Made by a program: the position numbers and the translations under genes | From: RGIG4608 sp045606265 | GTDB taxonomy: Bacteria > Bacillota > Clostridia > Oscillospirales > CAG-272 | NCBI GenBank assembly: GCA_045606265.1 | Contig: JAZURO010000061.1 | Coordinates: 1-17,853, forward strand | DNA length: 17,853 nt | Reading direction: 5' to 3' | Part shown: piece by piece, positions 1-8,578 of the stretch | How the letters are laid out: every line of letters starts with the position of its first letter | Position numbering within the stretch: position 1 is the stretch's first letter | The notes under the pieces: model-generated | The model's database searches: none | What the model was told of the DNA's origin: nothing | What the model saw: the letters and a program-made list of their open reading frames with translations, nothing else

Positions 1-1
1 T

Positions 2-955
2 AATATGGTATGTGGCAGTGGTATGAAATCCGTTATGAACGCATACACATCCATCAAAGCAGGTATGGCTGATCTTATAGCGGCAGGCGGTACTGAGGTT
101 ATGAGTGGAGCGCCTTATCTTGTTCCCGGTAAAGTAAGAAGCGGAAATAAGATGGGAGAGATGAAGCTCGTTGACCATATGCTCATCGACTCTCTTACTG
201 ATGCTTTCGGTAATATGCACATGGGTATCACAGCTGAAAACATAGCTGAAAGATACGGTATTACAAGAGAAGCTCAGGACGAATTTGCAATCAATTCTCA
301 AAGAAAAGCAATAGCTGCTCAGGATGCAGGCAAATTTGTTGACGAGATCGTTCCTCTTACAGTTAAGGTTGGAAGAAAAGAAATCGTATTTGATGCTGAC
401 GAATATATCAATCGCACAACTACACTTGAAAAGCTCGGCACTCTCCGTCCCGCATTCAAGCCCGACGGAACAGTAACTGCAGGTAACGCATCAGGTATTA
501 ACGACGGTGCTTCCTTCTGCGTGCTTGCAAGTGAAGCTGCAGTTGAAAAATACGGTCTTACACCTATGGCAGAAATCGTAGCAGTAGGACAGGGCGGCGT
601 TGAGCCCGACGTAATGGGACTTGGCCCCGTTCCCGCAGTCACAAACGCACTTAAAAATGCTGATATGAAGATCGATGAGATCGAGCTTTTTGAACTTAAC
701 GAAGCATTTGCAGCTCAGTCACTCGGTGTGGTTAAGCTCCTCTCCGAAGGACACGGAGTTGATCCCGAATATATCGTATCCCGTTGTAACGTAAACGGTG
801 GCGCAATTGCACTCGGACATCCCGTAGGCGCTTCCGGTAACAGAATTATCGTTACACTTGCACACGAGCTTAAAAAGAGTGGCAAGACATACGGTATCGC
901 ATCTCTTTGTATCGGTGGCGGTATGGGTACTGCTGTAATACTCAAAAACATATAA
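2..955 (+). CDS. Acetyl-CoA C-acetyltransferase (thiolase), 5' end outside window
   Basis: Catalyses reversible condensation of two acyl-CoAs, or thiolysis of a 3-ketoacyl-CoA, in the cytoplasm. The reading frame is open from base 2, so the gene begins upstream; about 75-80 of the usual ~390 residues are missing. The nucleophilic cysteine lies in VCGSGMKSV (Cys codon 11-13). The NEAFAAQ motif, the catalytic His in ALGHPVGASG (codon 818-820) and the second catalytic Cys in LCIGGGMGTA (codon 908-910) are all present, so the enzyme should be active. The methionine at position 5 is inside the conserved active-site block and is not a real start. It is followed after 28 bases by an SDR reductase, the usual thiolase/ketoreductase pairing of acetoacetyl-CoA metabolism. 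Family assignment is firm; whether it works in synthesis or degradation, and its chain-length preference, is open. Confidence 0.95.
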   Translation, partial: NMVCGSGMKSVMNAYTSIKAGMADLIAAGGTEVMSGAPYLVPGKVRSGNKMGEMKLVDHMLIDSLTDAFGNMHMGITAENIAERYGITREAQDEFAINSQRKAIAAQDAGKFVDEIVPLTVKVGRKEIVFDADEYINRTTTLEKLGTLRPAFKPDGTVTAGNASGINDGASFCVLASEAAVEKYGLTPMAEIVAVGQGGVEPDVMGLGPVPAVTNALKNADMKIDEIELFELNEAFAAQSLGVVKLLSEGHGVDPEYIVSRCNVNGGAIALGHPVGASGNRIIVTLAHELKKSGKTYGIASLCIGGGMGTAVILKNI

Positions 956-983
956 GAAACTATTTTGGAAAGGATTTATTAAT

Positions 984-1703
984 ATGAGATTAGAAAATAA
1001 GGTTGCTATAATTACAGGCGGCGCTAAGGGTCTTGGCGGTGAAATGGCTCAGACATTTGCAAGAGAGGGAGCAAAGGTTATCGCAGTAGATATGATGCCC
1101 CTTACATATGAAAACGAAAACGTTGAATACTATCAGCTCAACGTTACAGACGGCGAAGCTTGCAAGGCTCTCTTTGAATATGCAAAAGAGAAGTACGGCA
1201 GAATTGACATCCTTGTTAACAATGCAGGTATCACACGTGACTCTATGACAAGAAAGATGACTGACGATCAGTGGGATCTTGTTATCGACATCAACTTGAA
1301 GGGTGTATTCAATCTCACAAGACACATCGGTCCCTTTATGGAAGAAATAGGCGGCGGTTCAATCATCAATATTTCATCAGTTGTTGGTGAATACGGTAAT
1401 ATCGGTCAGGCAAACTACGCGGCTTCCAAGGCAGGCGTAATCGGTCTTACAAAGACTTGGGCAAAGGAATTTGCACGTAAGGGCGTTCCCGTAAGATGTA
1501 ATGCAATCGCTCCCGGATACATTATGACAGATATGATGAAGACAGTTCCCGAGGATCTTCTTAAAAAATTCGCAGGACTCACAATGCTTGGCAGACTTGG
1601 TCAGCCCGAAGAAATTGCAAAGGCAGCGCTCTTCCTTGCAAGTGACGATTCATCATACGTAACAGGACACGTTCTCTCCGTTAACGGCGGTATGAGACTT
1701 TAA
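984..1703 (+). CDS. SDR-family 3-oxoacyl (acetoacetyl-CoA type) reductase, FabG-like
   Basis: A classical short-chain dehydrogenase of 239 residues, the normal length for FabG or PhaB-like ketoreductases. Visible are the Rossmann glycine motif TGGAKGLG (residues 11-18), NNAG (79-82) and the catalytic Ser132, Tyr145 and Lys149 in SSVVGEYGNIGQANYAASKAG-like context, with the family's 13-residue Ser-Tyr spacing. An Asp ends the second beta strand (AVDMMP, Asp36), which in this family usually favours NAD(H) over NADP(H); that preference is inference. The start is set by GGAAAGGA about 12 bases upstream. It lies between a thiolase and a KAS-III-like enzyme, so the likely substrate is a 3-ketoacyl-CoA rather than an ACP ester of housekeeping fatty acid synthesis. 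FabG-like sequences are broadly used, so the exact substrate remains uncertain. Confidence 0.92.
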   Translation: MRLENKVAIITGGAKGLGGEMAQTFAREGAKVIAVDMMPLTYENENVEYYQLNVTDGEACKALFEYAKEKYGRIDILVNNAGITRDSMTRKMTDDQWDLVIDINLKGVFNLTRHIGPFMEEIGGGSIINISSVVGEYGNIGQANYAASKAGVIGLTKTWAKEFARKGVPVRCNAIAPGYIMTDMMKTVPEDLLKKFAGLTMLGRLGQPEEIAKAALFLASDDSSYVTGHVLSVNGGMRL

Positions 1704-1727
1704 TCCGTAACTTTTGGAGGAAATAAT

Positions 1728-2744
1728 ATGGTAAACGTAGGAATTGTGGGCGTTGGTACATACTTGCCCAAAAAGATAATGACTGCAAAAGAGATCTCTG
1801 ACGCAACAGGCGGCGTTTGGAGTGAAGATGCAGTAAGAAATAAGCTCGGCATTAACCAAAAGTATATGCCTTCTGATGAGGCCTGCGACGGCACACAGGA
1901 AATGGGTGCTCTTGCAGCTCTTAAATGCCTTGAAAACTGTGGAGTAGATCCCCTTGAAATCGACGCTATCCTTTGTATCACTGAGGAGTGGAAGGAATAT
2001 CCTCTCACAACGTCAGCTTGCTACGTTCAGGACAGAATCGGTGCAAAGAATGCTTGGGGTATCGACGTTCAGAACCGTTGCTGCACAGCAGTTTCGGCTA
2101 TGAAGCTTGCAAAGGATATGCTTATCGCTGACGATGAAATCAATACAGTACTTGTATGCGGCGGCTACCGTAACTGTGATTTTATCGACTATACAGACAG
2201 CGGTGTTTCCTTTATGTTCAACCTTGGTGCAGGCGGTGGCGCAATTCTTCTTAAAAAGAATTACGGCAAGAACTTGCTCCTTGGTACACACCTTATGAGT
2301 GACGGTAGCGTTGTTCATACCTGCGGATCTAAGGTTGGCGGTATCAACGAGCCCGTAACTCCCGAAAATTACAAAGAATACGGTATGCTTCGTCTTATGG
2401 ATTCGCCTAAGATGAAGGGACTTCTTAATACTGTTTCAATGCCCAACTGGTACCATTGTATTGATGAGGCACTTCGCAAATCGGGCAAGACCCGTGAGGA
2501 TATTGATTACCTCAGCATCCTTCATATTAAGAGAAGTGGTCACAAGGCAATGCTTGCAGATCTCGGACTTTCTGAGGATCAGACAATTTACCTTGAAGAT
2601 TACGGTCATATCGGACAGATCGACCAGATTCTTTCTCTTGAGCTTGCGCTTAAAGAGGGCAAGGTAAAGGACGGCGACACTGTATGTATGATCGCAGCTG
2701 GTATTGGATATACCTGGGCAGCAAATATCATTCAGTGGGGATAA
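1728..2744 (+). CDS. KAS III / HMG-CoA-synthase-like condensing enzyme (thiolase fold)
   Basis: A 338-residue thiolase-superfamily protein, close in length to FabH and archaeal HMG-CoA synthase. The N-terminus (VGIVGVGTYLP) and C-terminus (GIGYTWAANIIQWG) match the KAS III pattern. The nucleophile is most likely Cys118 in DVQNRCCTAV, five residues after the conserved Asp; Cys119 follows directly. The catalytic His is His266 in LHIKRSG, where FabH has HQAN. The FabH Asn in YGNTSAAS is replaced by His294 in YGHIGQID, so decarboxylative malonyl-ACP condensation by the standard Cys-His-Asn triad is unlikely. It may instead join or cleave acyl-CoAs non-decarboxylatively, like HMG-CoA synthase or OleA relatives. 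A strong GGAGGAAATAAT site sets the start, 24 bases after the reductase. The following permease begins three bases after its stop. Specific reaction unknown. Confidence 0.85.
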   Translation: MVNVGIVGVGTYLPKKIMTAKEISDATGGVWSEDAVRNKLGINQKYMPSDEACDGTQEMGALAALKCLENCGVDPLEIDAILCITEEWKEYPLTTSACYVQDRIGAKNAWGIDVQNRCCTAVSAMKLAKDMLIADDEINTVLVCGGYRNCDFIDYTDSGVSFMFNLGAGGGAILLKKNYGKNLLLGTHLMSDGSVVHTCGSKVGGINEPVTPENYKEYGMLRLMDSPKMKGLLNTVSMPNWYHCIDEALRKSGKTREDIDYLSILHIKRSGHKAMLADLGLSEDQTIYLEDYGHIGQIDQILSLELALKEGKVKDGDTVCMIAAGIGYTWAANIIQWG

Positions 2745-2747
2745 TAT

Positions 2748-3656
2748 ATGGCATATTTAATTAGCACATTAGCAGGATCAATAGTTCCTATGTGTGTTAC
2801 AGCCCTTGTAACAATGGCTATCACGTTGATATTCAAAACGTCATTTACAACGAACTTTGCACAGGGTGTAATTTCTGCATTTGGTGCATATACGGTTTCA
2901 AGTGTTATGACAAGTCAGGGATATTCAATATGGCTTGCATTGCCTGTCGGTATGCTTGTATCAATGCTTATGGCAGTCATTGTTGACGTGGGTATATTCA
3001 GACGGGGAAGATACGTAAACGCACTTGGCAAACAGATCATTACAATGGGATTGATATCAATTATCGTTGGTGCAACACCCATTGTGTTTGGTATCGTTAC
3101 ACCAAGCTTTACGCCTTTTGTAACCGGTCATATATCGTTTGATATAGGTGACGGAAACGTAACATTCCCGAAGAACTCCATCGTTTGCCTTTTTATGGCA
3201 GCTGCGGTAATAGCGCTTTTGTTCGTATTGCTCAGATACTCAAAATGGGGACTCTCAGTAAGAGCAACCGCATCAAATGAGTACGTAGCAGGTATGATGG
3301 GTATCAATACACACGTAGTTACAGCAGTTTCCTGGGGACTTGCAGGTGCAATCGGCGCACTTGCCGCAACGATAAATGCGTCCTCCGGTAATACTGTCAG
3401 CATTTACTTTATGACAAACTATCAGGTATTTGCATTTCTTGCAGGTATTCTTGGCGGTTTTTCGACCTTCCACGGCCCGGTAATCGCAGCACTTATGATA
3501 CCTCTTGCAAATAACTTGATTCAGTACTTTGTTAACGTTATCGGAAAACCCGAGCTTACAGGATGGTCAATTGTAATCGTTTATGCGATAGCACTTGTTA
3601 TTATCTTCTTTAAGCCCCAGGGTATTTTCGGCAAAAAAATAGAAAAGAAGGTGTAA
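2748..3656 (+). CDS. livH: Branched-chain amino acid-type ABC transporter permease, LivH family
   Basis: Integral membrane subunit of a HAAT-type (Liv) importer, 302 residues, the usual length. The protein is hydrophobic with about eight membrane segments. It carries LivH-like features: an N-terminal TNFAQGVISAFGAY stretch, RATASNEYVAGMMGIN (the cytoplasmic coupling loop facing the ATPases), and AGILGGFSTFHGPVIAALM near the end. It starts three bases after the condensing-enzyme stop, with GGGGA inside the upstream gene as ribosome binding site, so translation is probably coupled. It pairs with the LivM-like permease four bases downstream. Liv-family importers also carry amides, urea, aromatic acids and other small solutes, so the symbol denotes family and not a proven substrate; the catabolic neighbours argue against plain leucine uptake. 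Confidence 0.9.
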   Translation: MAYLISTLAGSIVPMCVTALVTMAITLIFKTSFTTNFAQGVISAFGAYTVSSVMTSQGYSIWLALPVGMLVSMLMAVIVDVGIFRRGRYVNALGKQIITMGLISIIVGATPIVFGIVTPSFTPFVTGHISFDIGDGNVTFPKNSIVCLFMAAAVIALLFVLLRYSKWGLSVRATASNEYVAGMMGINTHVVTAVSWGLAGAIGALAATINASSGNTVSIYFMTNYQVFAFLAGILGGFSTFHGPVIAALMIPLANNLIQYFVNVIGKPELTGWSIVIVYAIALVIIFFKPQGIFGKKIEKKV

Positions 3657-3660
3657 TGTT

Positions 3661-4767
3661 ATGAATATGAATAAATATTTGAAGAAAAATTACGCCTTGC
3701 TTGGAATAGAAACCAAAAAAGAAACAAGATTTACTGATGGATTGAAGGCACTTTTGTTCAATCCCATTTGCCACTACATACTTTTTGGTGTGCTTTGCTG
3801 TGTTATAGCATATCTGGCAACTGAAAAAATCATACCCGAAATCATTCCATACTCGCTTCAATCGAGCTTGGCTATTTCGTTCTCGTTCTCAATCGCATCA
3901 ATTGGTTTTTGCTTGTTGATGGGATATTCGGGACTTGCTTCTCTCGGAACGGGCGGCTTTATAGGAATCGGTTCTTATGCCGTACACTATATTATGTATA
4001 TGGATGAGCTTCCTTTGCCTCTGGCAATTCTTGCCGCCGCTTTGGTAGCAACTGTTATCGGTTTGATAGTAGGTTTTATTTCTCTCAGAATTGAGGGTAT
4101 CTATCTTGTAATTCTCACCTTAGGACTTTCTGAAATTCTTCGTAACATATATACGGTTCTTGAAGATAAGATTAAGGTAAGAAACTTTGAGCTTTTCGGA
4201 TTTCTGATTAAGAAGCAGCACTCTCTTTATATCGTTGCTGCGTTGCTCGTTATCGTAATGATAATAACACACAATATCATTAACAGCCCAACGGGCAGAG
4301 CAATGCTCGCTATGAAGAACAGTACTGCCGCTGCTCAGGCGATGGGTATAAGTCTTATTAAATACAGACTTATGGCATTCATTATTTGTACGATCTATGC
4401 AGCACTTTCGGGTGTAATGCTTATGATTACCATTCGTTCCATTCAGGCATCCAGTCCTAACGGATATTATGCTTTGATTACTTCGCTGAATATTCTTGCC
4501 GCAGTAATTATAGGTGGATTTAAGTCAATTTGGGGTGCTGTGTTCGGCTCATTCGTAATGTACGGTATGCAAACAGCAATTCTTCAGGATATTAAATTTT
4601 TCGCTGATAATCCCGAATTTATTACGTTCATCTCCGGTGCGCTCGTTATTATAGTTGTAATGTTCTTCCCGGGTGGTGTGGCACAGCTGCTTGTTGAAGC
4701 GAAGATAAAGCTTAAAAAATTATTCAAGAAGATTAAGGAGGATATTTATGGTAAAGATCTCGGATAA
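3661..4767 (+). CDS. livM: Branched-chain amino acid-type ABC transporter permease, LivM family
   Basis: The second permease of the importer, 368 residues. After a polar N-terminal stretch of about 35 residues come multiple hydrophobic helices. The LivM hallmark GYSGLASLGTGGFIGIGSY lies where the family has its GYAGQLSLGHAAF-type motif. Other recognisable parts are LRIEGIYLVILTLGLSEILRN, the coupling loop GRAMLAMKNSTAAAQAMGIS, and LAAVIIGGFKSIWGAVFGS. The C-terminus is lysine-rich and cytoplasmic. Its last 20 bases overlap the start of the ATPase gene, indicating translational coupling. The LivH homologue is directly upstream. Family is secure; substrate is not. Confidence 0.9.
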   Translation: MNMNKYLKKNYALLGIETKKETRFTDGLKALLFNPICHYILFGVLCCVIAYLATEKIIPEIIPYSLQSSLAISFSFSIASIGFCLLMGYSGLASLGTGGFIGIGSYAVHYIMYMDELPLPLAILAAALVATVIGLIVGFISLRIEGIYLVILTLGLSEILRNIYTVLEDKIKVRNFELFGFLIKKQHSLYIVAALLVIVMIITHNIINSPTGRAMLAMKNSTAAAQAMGISLIKYRLMAFIICTIYAALSGVMLMITIRSIQASSPNGYYALITSLNILAAVIIGGFKSIWGAVFGSFVMYGMQTAILQDIKFFADNPEFITFISGALVIIVVMFFPGGVAQLLVEAKIKLKKLFKKIKEDIYGKDLG

Positions 4768-6172
4768 AATAAACTCCTTTAATCAGCAAAGACTTATAAA
4801 AGTTCGTCGTAACATTGACTTCTACCGTGAAGAAATGGATGGGCTTGAAGCAAAGTATAATGGAATAGTTGAAAGAAAACTAAACGCTTATTTAATTAAA
4901 GGTAACAAAAAAATTGCCAAATATGCTTTTTTGGCTTGTGATAAAGACGACTATGCAGAGCAGGTTCTTTCGGATAAGCTTCAAAAATATGATAAAAAAC
5001 TGTATATGACGCATAGAAGGCTGAATCACGGCACGTCCAGAAAAGTGGCTCGAAAATCACGCAAGGGTAAATCTTATGCAAGCGAGCTTCGTTTGCTTGA
5101 AAACGAAATGCAGTTTTTGAGAGAAGAGCGCAGATTACATTTGATAACTCTTGAAAGAAAAAAGGCAAAATTTCTTTCTAAGAACAGAACTACGAATCCC
5201 GAACCCTATTTGATTCGCAAAGAACAGCTCGAAAATAAGTATCACGCATTATCAGCTTCTCTTAACAGCAAATATACTGATAAGATGAATAAAAAGAGAG
5301 TATCCTTGCAAAAGAAGATTGATCTTGCTGAAATTAAGGCAGCTGAAATCAGAGCAAAGCTTCCAAATAAGCATACTTTGCCTGACGACGTTCTTTTGGA
5401 GGTTAAAGGCCTTAAAATGTATTTCGGCGGTCTTAAAGCGGTTGACGATCTCAGCTTCAACGTAAAGAAGGGTGAGATTTTCGGACTTATCGGTCCCAAC
5501 GGCGCAGGAAAGACAACGGTATTTAACTGTATTACCCGTTTCTATGATGCAACGGGTGGTGATATGTACTTTGAAAACAAGTACGGCGAGGTAGTTGACC
5601 TTCGTGATTTCAAGGTACACGATATAATTCTTCAAGGTATCGGAAGAACATTCCAGAATATTGAGCTTGTAAAAGAGATTTCTGTAATTGAGAACCTTCT
5701 CGTAGCAAGCACAAGAAGTTACAGAACGGGCTTCTTGGGACACTTGGTTGGAGCCCTCTCTCTTAAAAAGGAAGAGAAGATGCTTCGCGCAAAGGCGATG
5801 AGAATTCTTAAATTTATGGATCTTGAAAGCTATGCAGCTTGGTATGCTATGGGACTTCCGTACGGTATTCTTAAAAAAGTAGAGATAGCACGTGCTCTTA
5901 TGGCAGATGCTAAGCTCATTATTATGGATGAGCCCGCTGCAGGTCTTAATGATACAGAAACTGCAGAGCTCACTGAAACTATACGCAAGATAAGAGATGA
6001 ATTTGGTGTAACAATTTTGCTTGTTGAACACGATATGAGTCTTGTAATGAACGTTTGCGACACAGTATGTGCAATCAGCTTCGGCCAGATGCTTGGAATT
6101 GGTACTACTGAGGAAATTCAGCAAAACAGAGCAGTACAGGAAGCATATCTTGGCGTTGCGGAGGAGGAGTAA
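4748..6172 (+). CDS. livG: Liv-type ABC transporter ATPase (LivG-like) with a basic N-terminal extension of about 210 residues
   Basis: The C-terminal half is a complete ABC ATPase: Walker A GPNGAGKTT (residues 249-257), Q-loop Gln303 in RTFQNIEL, Walker B IIMDEPAAGL (390-400) and switch His428 in LLVEHDM. DEPAAGLN and the long insert before the signature are typical of LivG. The protein has 474 residues, whereas LivG is usually about 255. Residues 1-213 are extra: highly charged, rich in Lys, Arg and Glu, with heptad-like stretches (about 10-45 and 112-205) that suggest coiled coil, and no membrane segment. AAGGAGG seven bases before ATG 4748, overlapping livM, supports this long start. The signature reads LPYGILKK where relatives have LPYGQQRR. 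Function of the extension is unknown; it could bind a regulator, nucleic acid or membrane lipid. Confidence 0.88.
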   Translation: MVKISDKINSFNQQRLIKVRRNIDFYREEMDGLEAKYNGIVERKLNAYLIKGNKKIAKYAFLACDKDDYAEQVLSDKLQKYDKKLYMTHRRLNHGTSRKVARKSRKGKSYASELRLLENEMQFLREERRLHLITLERKKAKFLSKNRTTNPEPYLIRKEQLENKYHALSASLNSKYTDKMNKKRVSLQKKIDLAEIKAAEIRAKLPNKHTLPDDVLLEVKGLKMYFGGLKAVDDLSFNVKKGEIFGLIGPNGAGKTTVFNCITRFYDATGGDMYFENKYGEVVDLRDFKVHDIILQGIGRTFQNIELVKEISVIENLLVASTRSYRTGFLGHLVGALSLKKEEKMLRAKAMRILKFMDLESYAAWYAMGLPYGILKKVEIARALMADAKLIIMDEPAAGLNDTETAELTETIRKIRDEFGVTILLVEHDMSLVMNVCDTVCAISFGQMLGIGTTEEIQQNRAVQEAYLGVAEEE

Positions 6173-6173
6173 T

Positions 6174-6890
6174 ATGAGAGAAATTTTAAGACTTTCAAAT
6201 CTCAAACTTAATTACGGGCCCATCGCAGCAATCAAGGGAATTGATCTCACCGTTGAAGAAGGACAGATAGTTGCTATCCTTGGAGCAAACGGTGCAGGAA
6301 AAACATCAACTCTTAAAGTTATTTCGGGACTCTTGAAGCCAAGCGGAGGAGAAATTTACTTTTGCGGTAAGAAGATAAGCGGAAAATCCGCCCACAAGGT
6401 TGCAAAGTACGGTATTATGCAGTCGCCCGAGGGACGCCACGTTCTTGTAGGTCTTACCGTTGAAGAAAATCTTCGTGTTGGAGGATACAACATTAGAAGT
6501 AAAGAAGAACTTCAAAGAAACTTTGAGCGTGTTTACACACTTTTCCCAAGACTCAGAGAGAGAGCAAAGCAGCAGTCATCAACGCTTTCGGGCGGTGAAC
6601 AGCAGATGCTTGCCATCGGACGTGCGCTTATGGGCTCACCAAAGCTTTTGATTCTTGATGAACCATCTCTCGGCCTTGCTCCCTTGCTTATCAAGGATAT
6701 TTTTGATACTCTTGTTAAGATCAAAAACGAGGGAACAACGATTCTGATCGTTGAACAAAATGCTCTTTCAACCTTAAAGATTGCTGACTATGCTTACGTG
6801 CTTGAGCTTGGAAAGATCAATATGCACGGTAAGAGCGAGGATCTTATTAAGGATGAGCGTCTTGTTGCCGCATACCTTGGCGGAAAATAA
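6174..6890 (+). CDS. livF: Branched-chain amino acid-type ABC transporter ATPase, LivF family
   Basis: Second ATPase of the importer, 238 residues from the chosen ATG, the normal LivF length. Walker A GANGAGKTS, Q-loop MQSPEGRHV, signature LSGGEQQML, Walker B LLILDEPSLGLAP and switch His-like region LIVEQNA are all visible; Gln in place of His in VEQN is the family norm for LivF. The open frame extends upstream to 6069 but that part overlaps livG and lacks conservation. ATG 6174 is preceded by GGAGGAGG and lies one base after the livG stop, so I chose it. It forms a heterodimer with the LivG-like protein to power uptake. No own promoter is seen. Confidence 0.92.
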   Translation: MREILRLSNLKLNYGPIAAIKGIDLTVEEGQIVAILGANGAGKTSTLKVISGLLKPSGGEIYFCGKKISGKSAHKVAKYGIMQSPEGRHVLVGLTVEENLRVGGYNIRSKEELQRNFERVYTLFPRLRERAKQQSSTLSGGEQQMLAIGRALMGSPKLLILDEPSLGLAPLLIKDIFDTLVKIKNEGTTILIVEQNALSTLKIADYAYVLELGKINMHGKSEDLIKDERLVAAYLGGK

Positions 6891-6954
6891 AGGTAAAAAC
6901 TAAAAGCATTACACCTAAACGGTGATGTTATAAAAAACAAAAAGGAGAAATTTT

Positions 6955-8484
6955 ATGAAACACACACTTACAAAGCTTCTTGCTTTGGCACTTGTAATGG
7001 TACTTTGCCTTGGCACGTTGGTAGGTTGCCCAAGCGGTAACGATGGCGACGGAGAAGATATCAATGACATTAAGAATATTATTACTGAAGAAGATGATGA
7101 TCTTTTGGGTATCGATGGTAATACTATTTGGGTAGGTAACACAGCAGCTACAACAGGTGCTATGGCAGGCGTAGGCGAACCCTTCAAGCTTGGTATTGAA
7201 GCAGCTTTCTACGCTTACAATCAAGAAGGCGGTTTCAGAGGCAAATCCATTAAGCTCAAACACGCAGATGATATGGGTGAAGCTTCTAACTCAACGACAC
7301 TTATGGATAAGCTTATCCAGGAAGACGAAGTTTTCGCAATCGTAGGACATTTCGGTTCCTATGCAGTTGACGCAACACTTGAAACTCTTATTGATGAAGA
7401 AGTACCTATGATCTATGCAGCAGCAGGTAATAATGAGCTCTGCAATTATAATGCTACTACACTTGGTCAAAAGGGTATCGTTCCCGTGCAGCCCCTTAAT
7501 GAAACAGAGGGTAGAATGCTCATCCTTCGTGCTTTTGCTCCTCTCGAAAAGGGCGGACTTCAAGCAAATAAGGTAGGTATTATTTACAACTCTAATGAAG
7601 CTTCTCAGGGTATTTACAGCGGTATTCAAAAGGAATTGGCAAATCTTCCCGAATCACAGAGAAATAGCGTTGTTCCTCAGGAAGTTAACACAGATGACTA
7701 TTCAGCAGCAGTTAACGCACTCAAAGCAGCGGGCTGTGACGTTGTAATTCTTACAGTTATCGGTAACGATTTCTACAATGCACTTACAACAATGGCAAAC
7801 GTTGACTACAAATGTTCAGTTCTTACAACATACAACAACTCTTCTGCGGCAAAATTCAATGACGGTAACAGCAAATTGCAGCCTCAGTATGAAGATATTT
7901 TCAAGACAATGAATGTTTTTGCATTGGCTTGGCTTGACATTTCTTCCACAGAATACGTTTATAAGAGACCTGATTCTAAGCTCTACCAGGCATATAAGGC
8001 ATTGGCACGTGTTTACCAGAAGGACGAAAACGGTAAGAACGTTGAAGTTGGTGTACCCGGTTTCACAGAAGAATATTGGAACGTTGCAGAGGACATCTAC
8101 AACTACGTATCAACAGTTGACGTTACAAAGGCAATGCCAATGAGCTATGACGCTTATGCACTTGCAGGATATATTGCAGGTGACCTTTTCTGCAAAGCGA
8201 TGAAGAAGCTTGATGAATCCGGATTGGCACTTTCCCGTGCAAATCTTATCTACATTCTTGAAACAAATGAGTTCAAGATCTCAATGGCAAACACACTTAG
8301 CTTTGCAAACGGTAAGAGAGAAGGCGTTCAGCACTTTGCTCTTACACAGGTATTCGACTCAGCAAATCCTCCTCAGTGGATGATTGATAACGGTGGTATT
8401 CCTACAACTGACCACGTAGGTACCAGCGTAACAGTATTCGGACTTATGTCCATTGATGAATACAGAGCACTTCTTAGCGAATAA
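6955..8484 (+). CDS. Liv-type substrate-binding lipoprotein (periplasmic-binding-protein type 1, Peripla_BP_6-like)
   Basis: The extracellular receptor of the importer, 509 residues. It begins with a lipoprotein signal peptide: MKHTLTKLL, a hydrophobic core and lipobox LVGC with Cys25 as lipidation site. Next is an acidic linker (residues 28-55, many Asp/Glu), then the mature domain starting IWVGNTAATTGAMAGVGEP, matching the opening strand of LivJ-type receptors. FAIVGHFGSYAVDATLETLIDEEVPMIYAAAG is the family's GGFGS/AS-binding region, here written in parts: IVGHFGSY and VPMIYAAAG. It is 100 residues or more longer than LivJ (about 370), mostly within the C-terminal half. The 64-base gap after livF contains an imperfect dyad (CACC...GGTG near 6911-6925), possibly a processing site allowing higher receptor expression; AAAAAGGAG sets the start. 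Ligand unknown. Confidence 0.88.
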   Translation: MKHTLTKLLALALVMVLCLGTLVGCPSGNDGDGEDINDIKNIITEEDDDLLGIDGNTIWVGNTAATTGAMAGVGEPFKLGIEAAFYAYNQEGGFRGKSIKLKHADDMGEASNSTTLMDKLIQEDEVFAIVGHFGSYAVDATLETLIDEEVPMIYAAAGNNELCNYNATTLGQKGIVPVQPLNETEGRMLILRAFAPLEKGGLQANKVGIIYNSNEASQGIYSGIQKELANLPESQRNSVVPQEVNTDDYSAAVNALKAAGCDVVILTVIGNDFYNALTTMANVDYKCSVLTTYNNSSAAKFNDGNSKLQPQYEDIFKTMNVFALAWLDISSTEYVYKRPDSKLYQAYKALARVYQKDENGKNVEVGVPGFTEEYWNVAEDIYNYVSTVDVTKAMPMSYDAYALAGYIAGDLFCKAMKKLDESGLALSRANLIYILETNEFKISMANTLSFANGKREGVQHFALTQVFDSANPPQWMIDNGGIPTTDHVGTSVTVFGLMSIDEYRALLSE

Positions 8485-8524
8485 TCGCTCTGTAACAGAT
8501 AATATCTATTAAATTAACTTTAAT

Positions 8525-8552
8525 ATGCTCTCGCCCGCAAGGGCGAGAGCAT
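8525..8552 (+). other. Perfect 12 bp hairpin with GCAA loop, no T tract
   Basis: The arms ATGCTCTCGCCC and GGGCGAGAGCAT pair perfectly around a GCAA (GNRA-type) tetraloop. Neither strand has a run of T after it, so it does not look like a simple intrinsic terminator. It lies 40 bases after the receptor-lipoprotein stop and 92 bases before the CoA-transferase start. A role as an mRNA 3'-end stabiliser or processing stop, giving the receptor message a higher steady-state level, is inferred from the position. Confidence 0.75.
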
Positions 8553-8578
8553 AGCAACAAATACATAAAAAATTAACT

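Noticed and set aside
319..642. A 107-codon minus-strand frame within the thiolase
   Set aside because: It is a shadow of a conserved enzyme, with Ser/Pro/Thr-rich composition typical of antisense frames and no start signal.
6069..6173. A 35-residue N-terminal extension of LivF
   Set aside because: It lies within the livG coding sequence; ATG 6174 has GGAGGAGG just upstream and gives the normal protein length.
5252..6205. A 317-codon minus-strand frame opposite the LivG-like gene
   Set aside because: It mirrors a well-supported ABC ATPase, has a cysteine- and aromatic-rich shadow composition, and no ribosome binding site.
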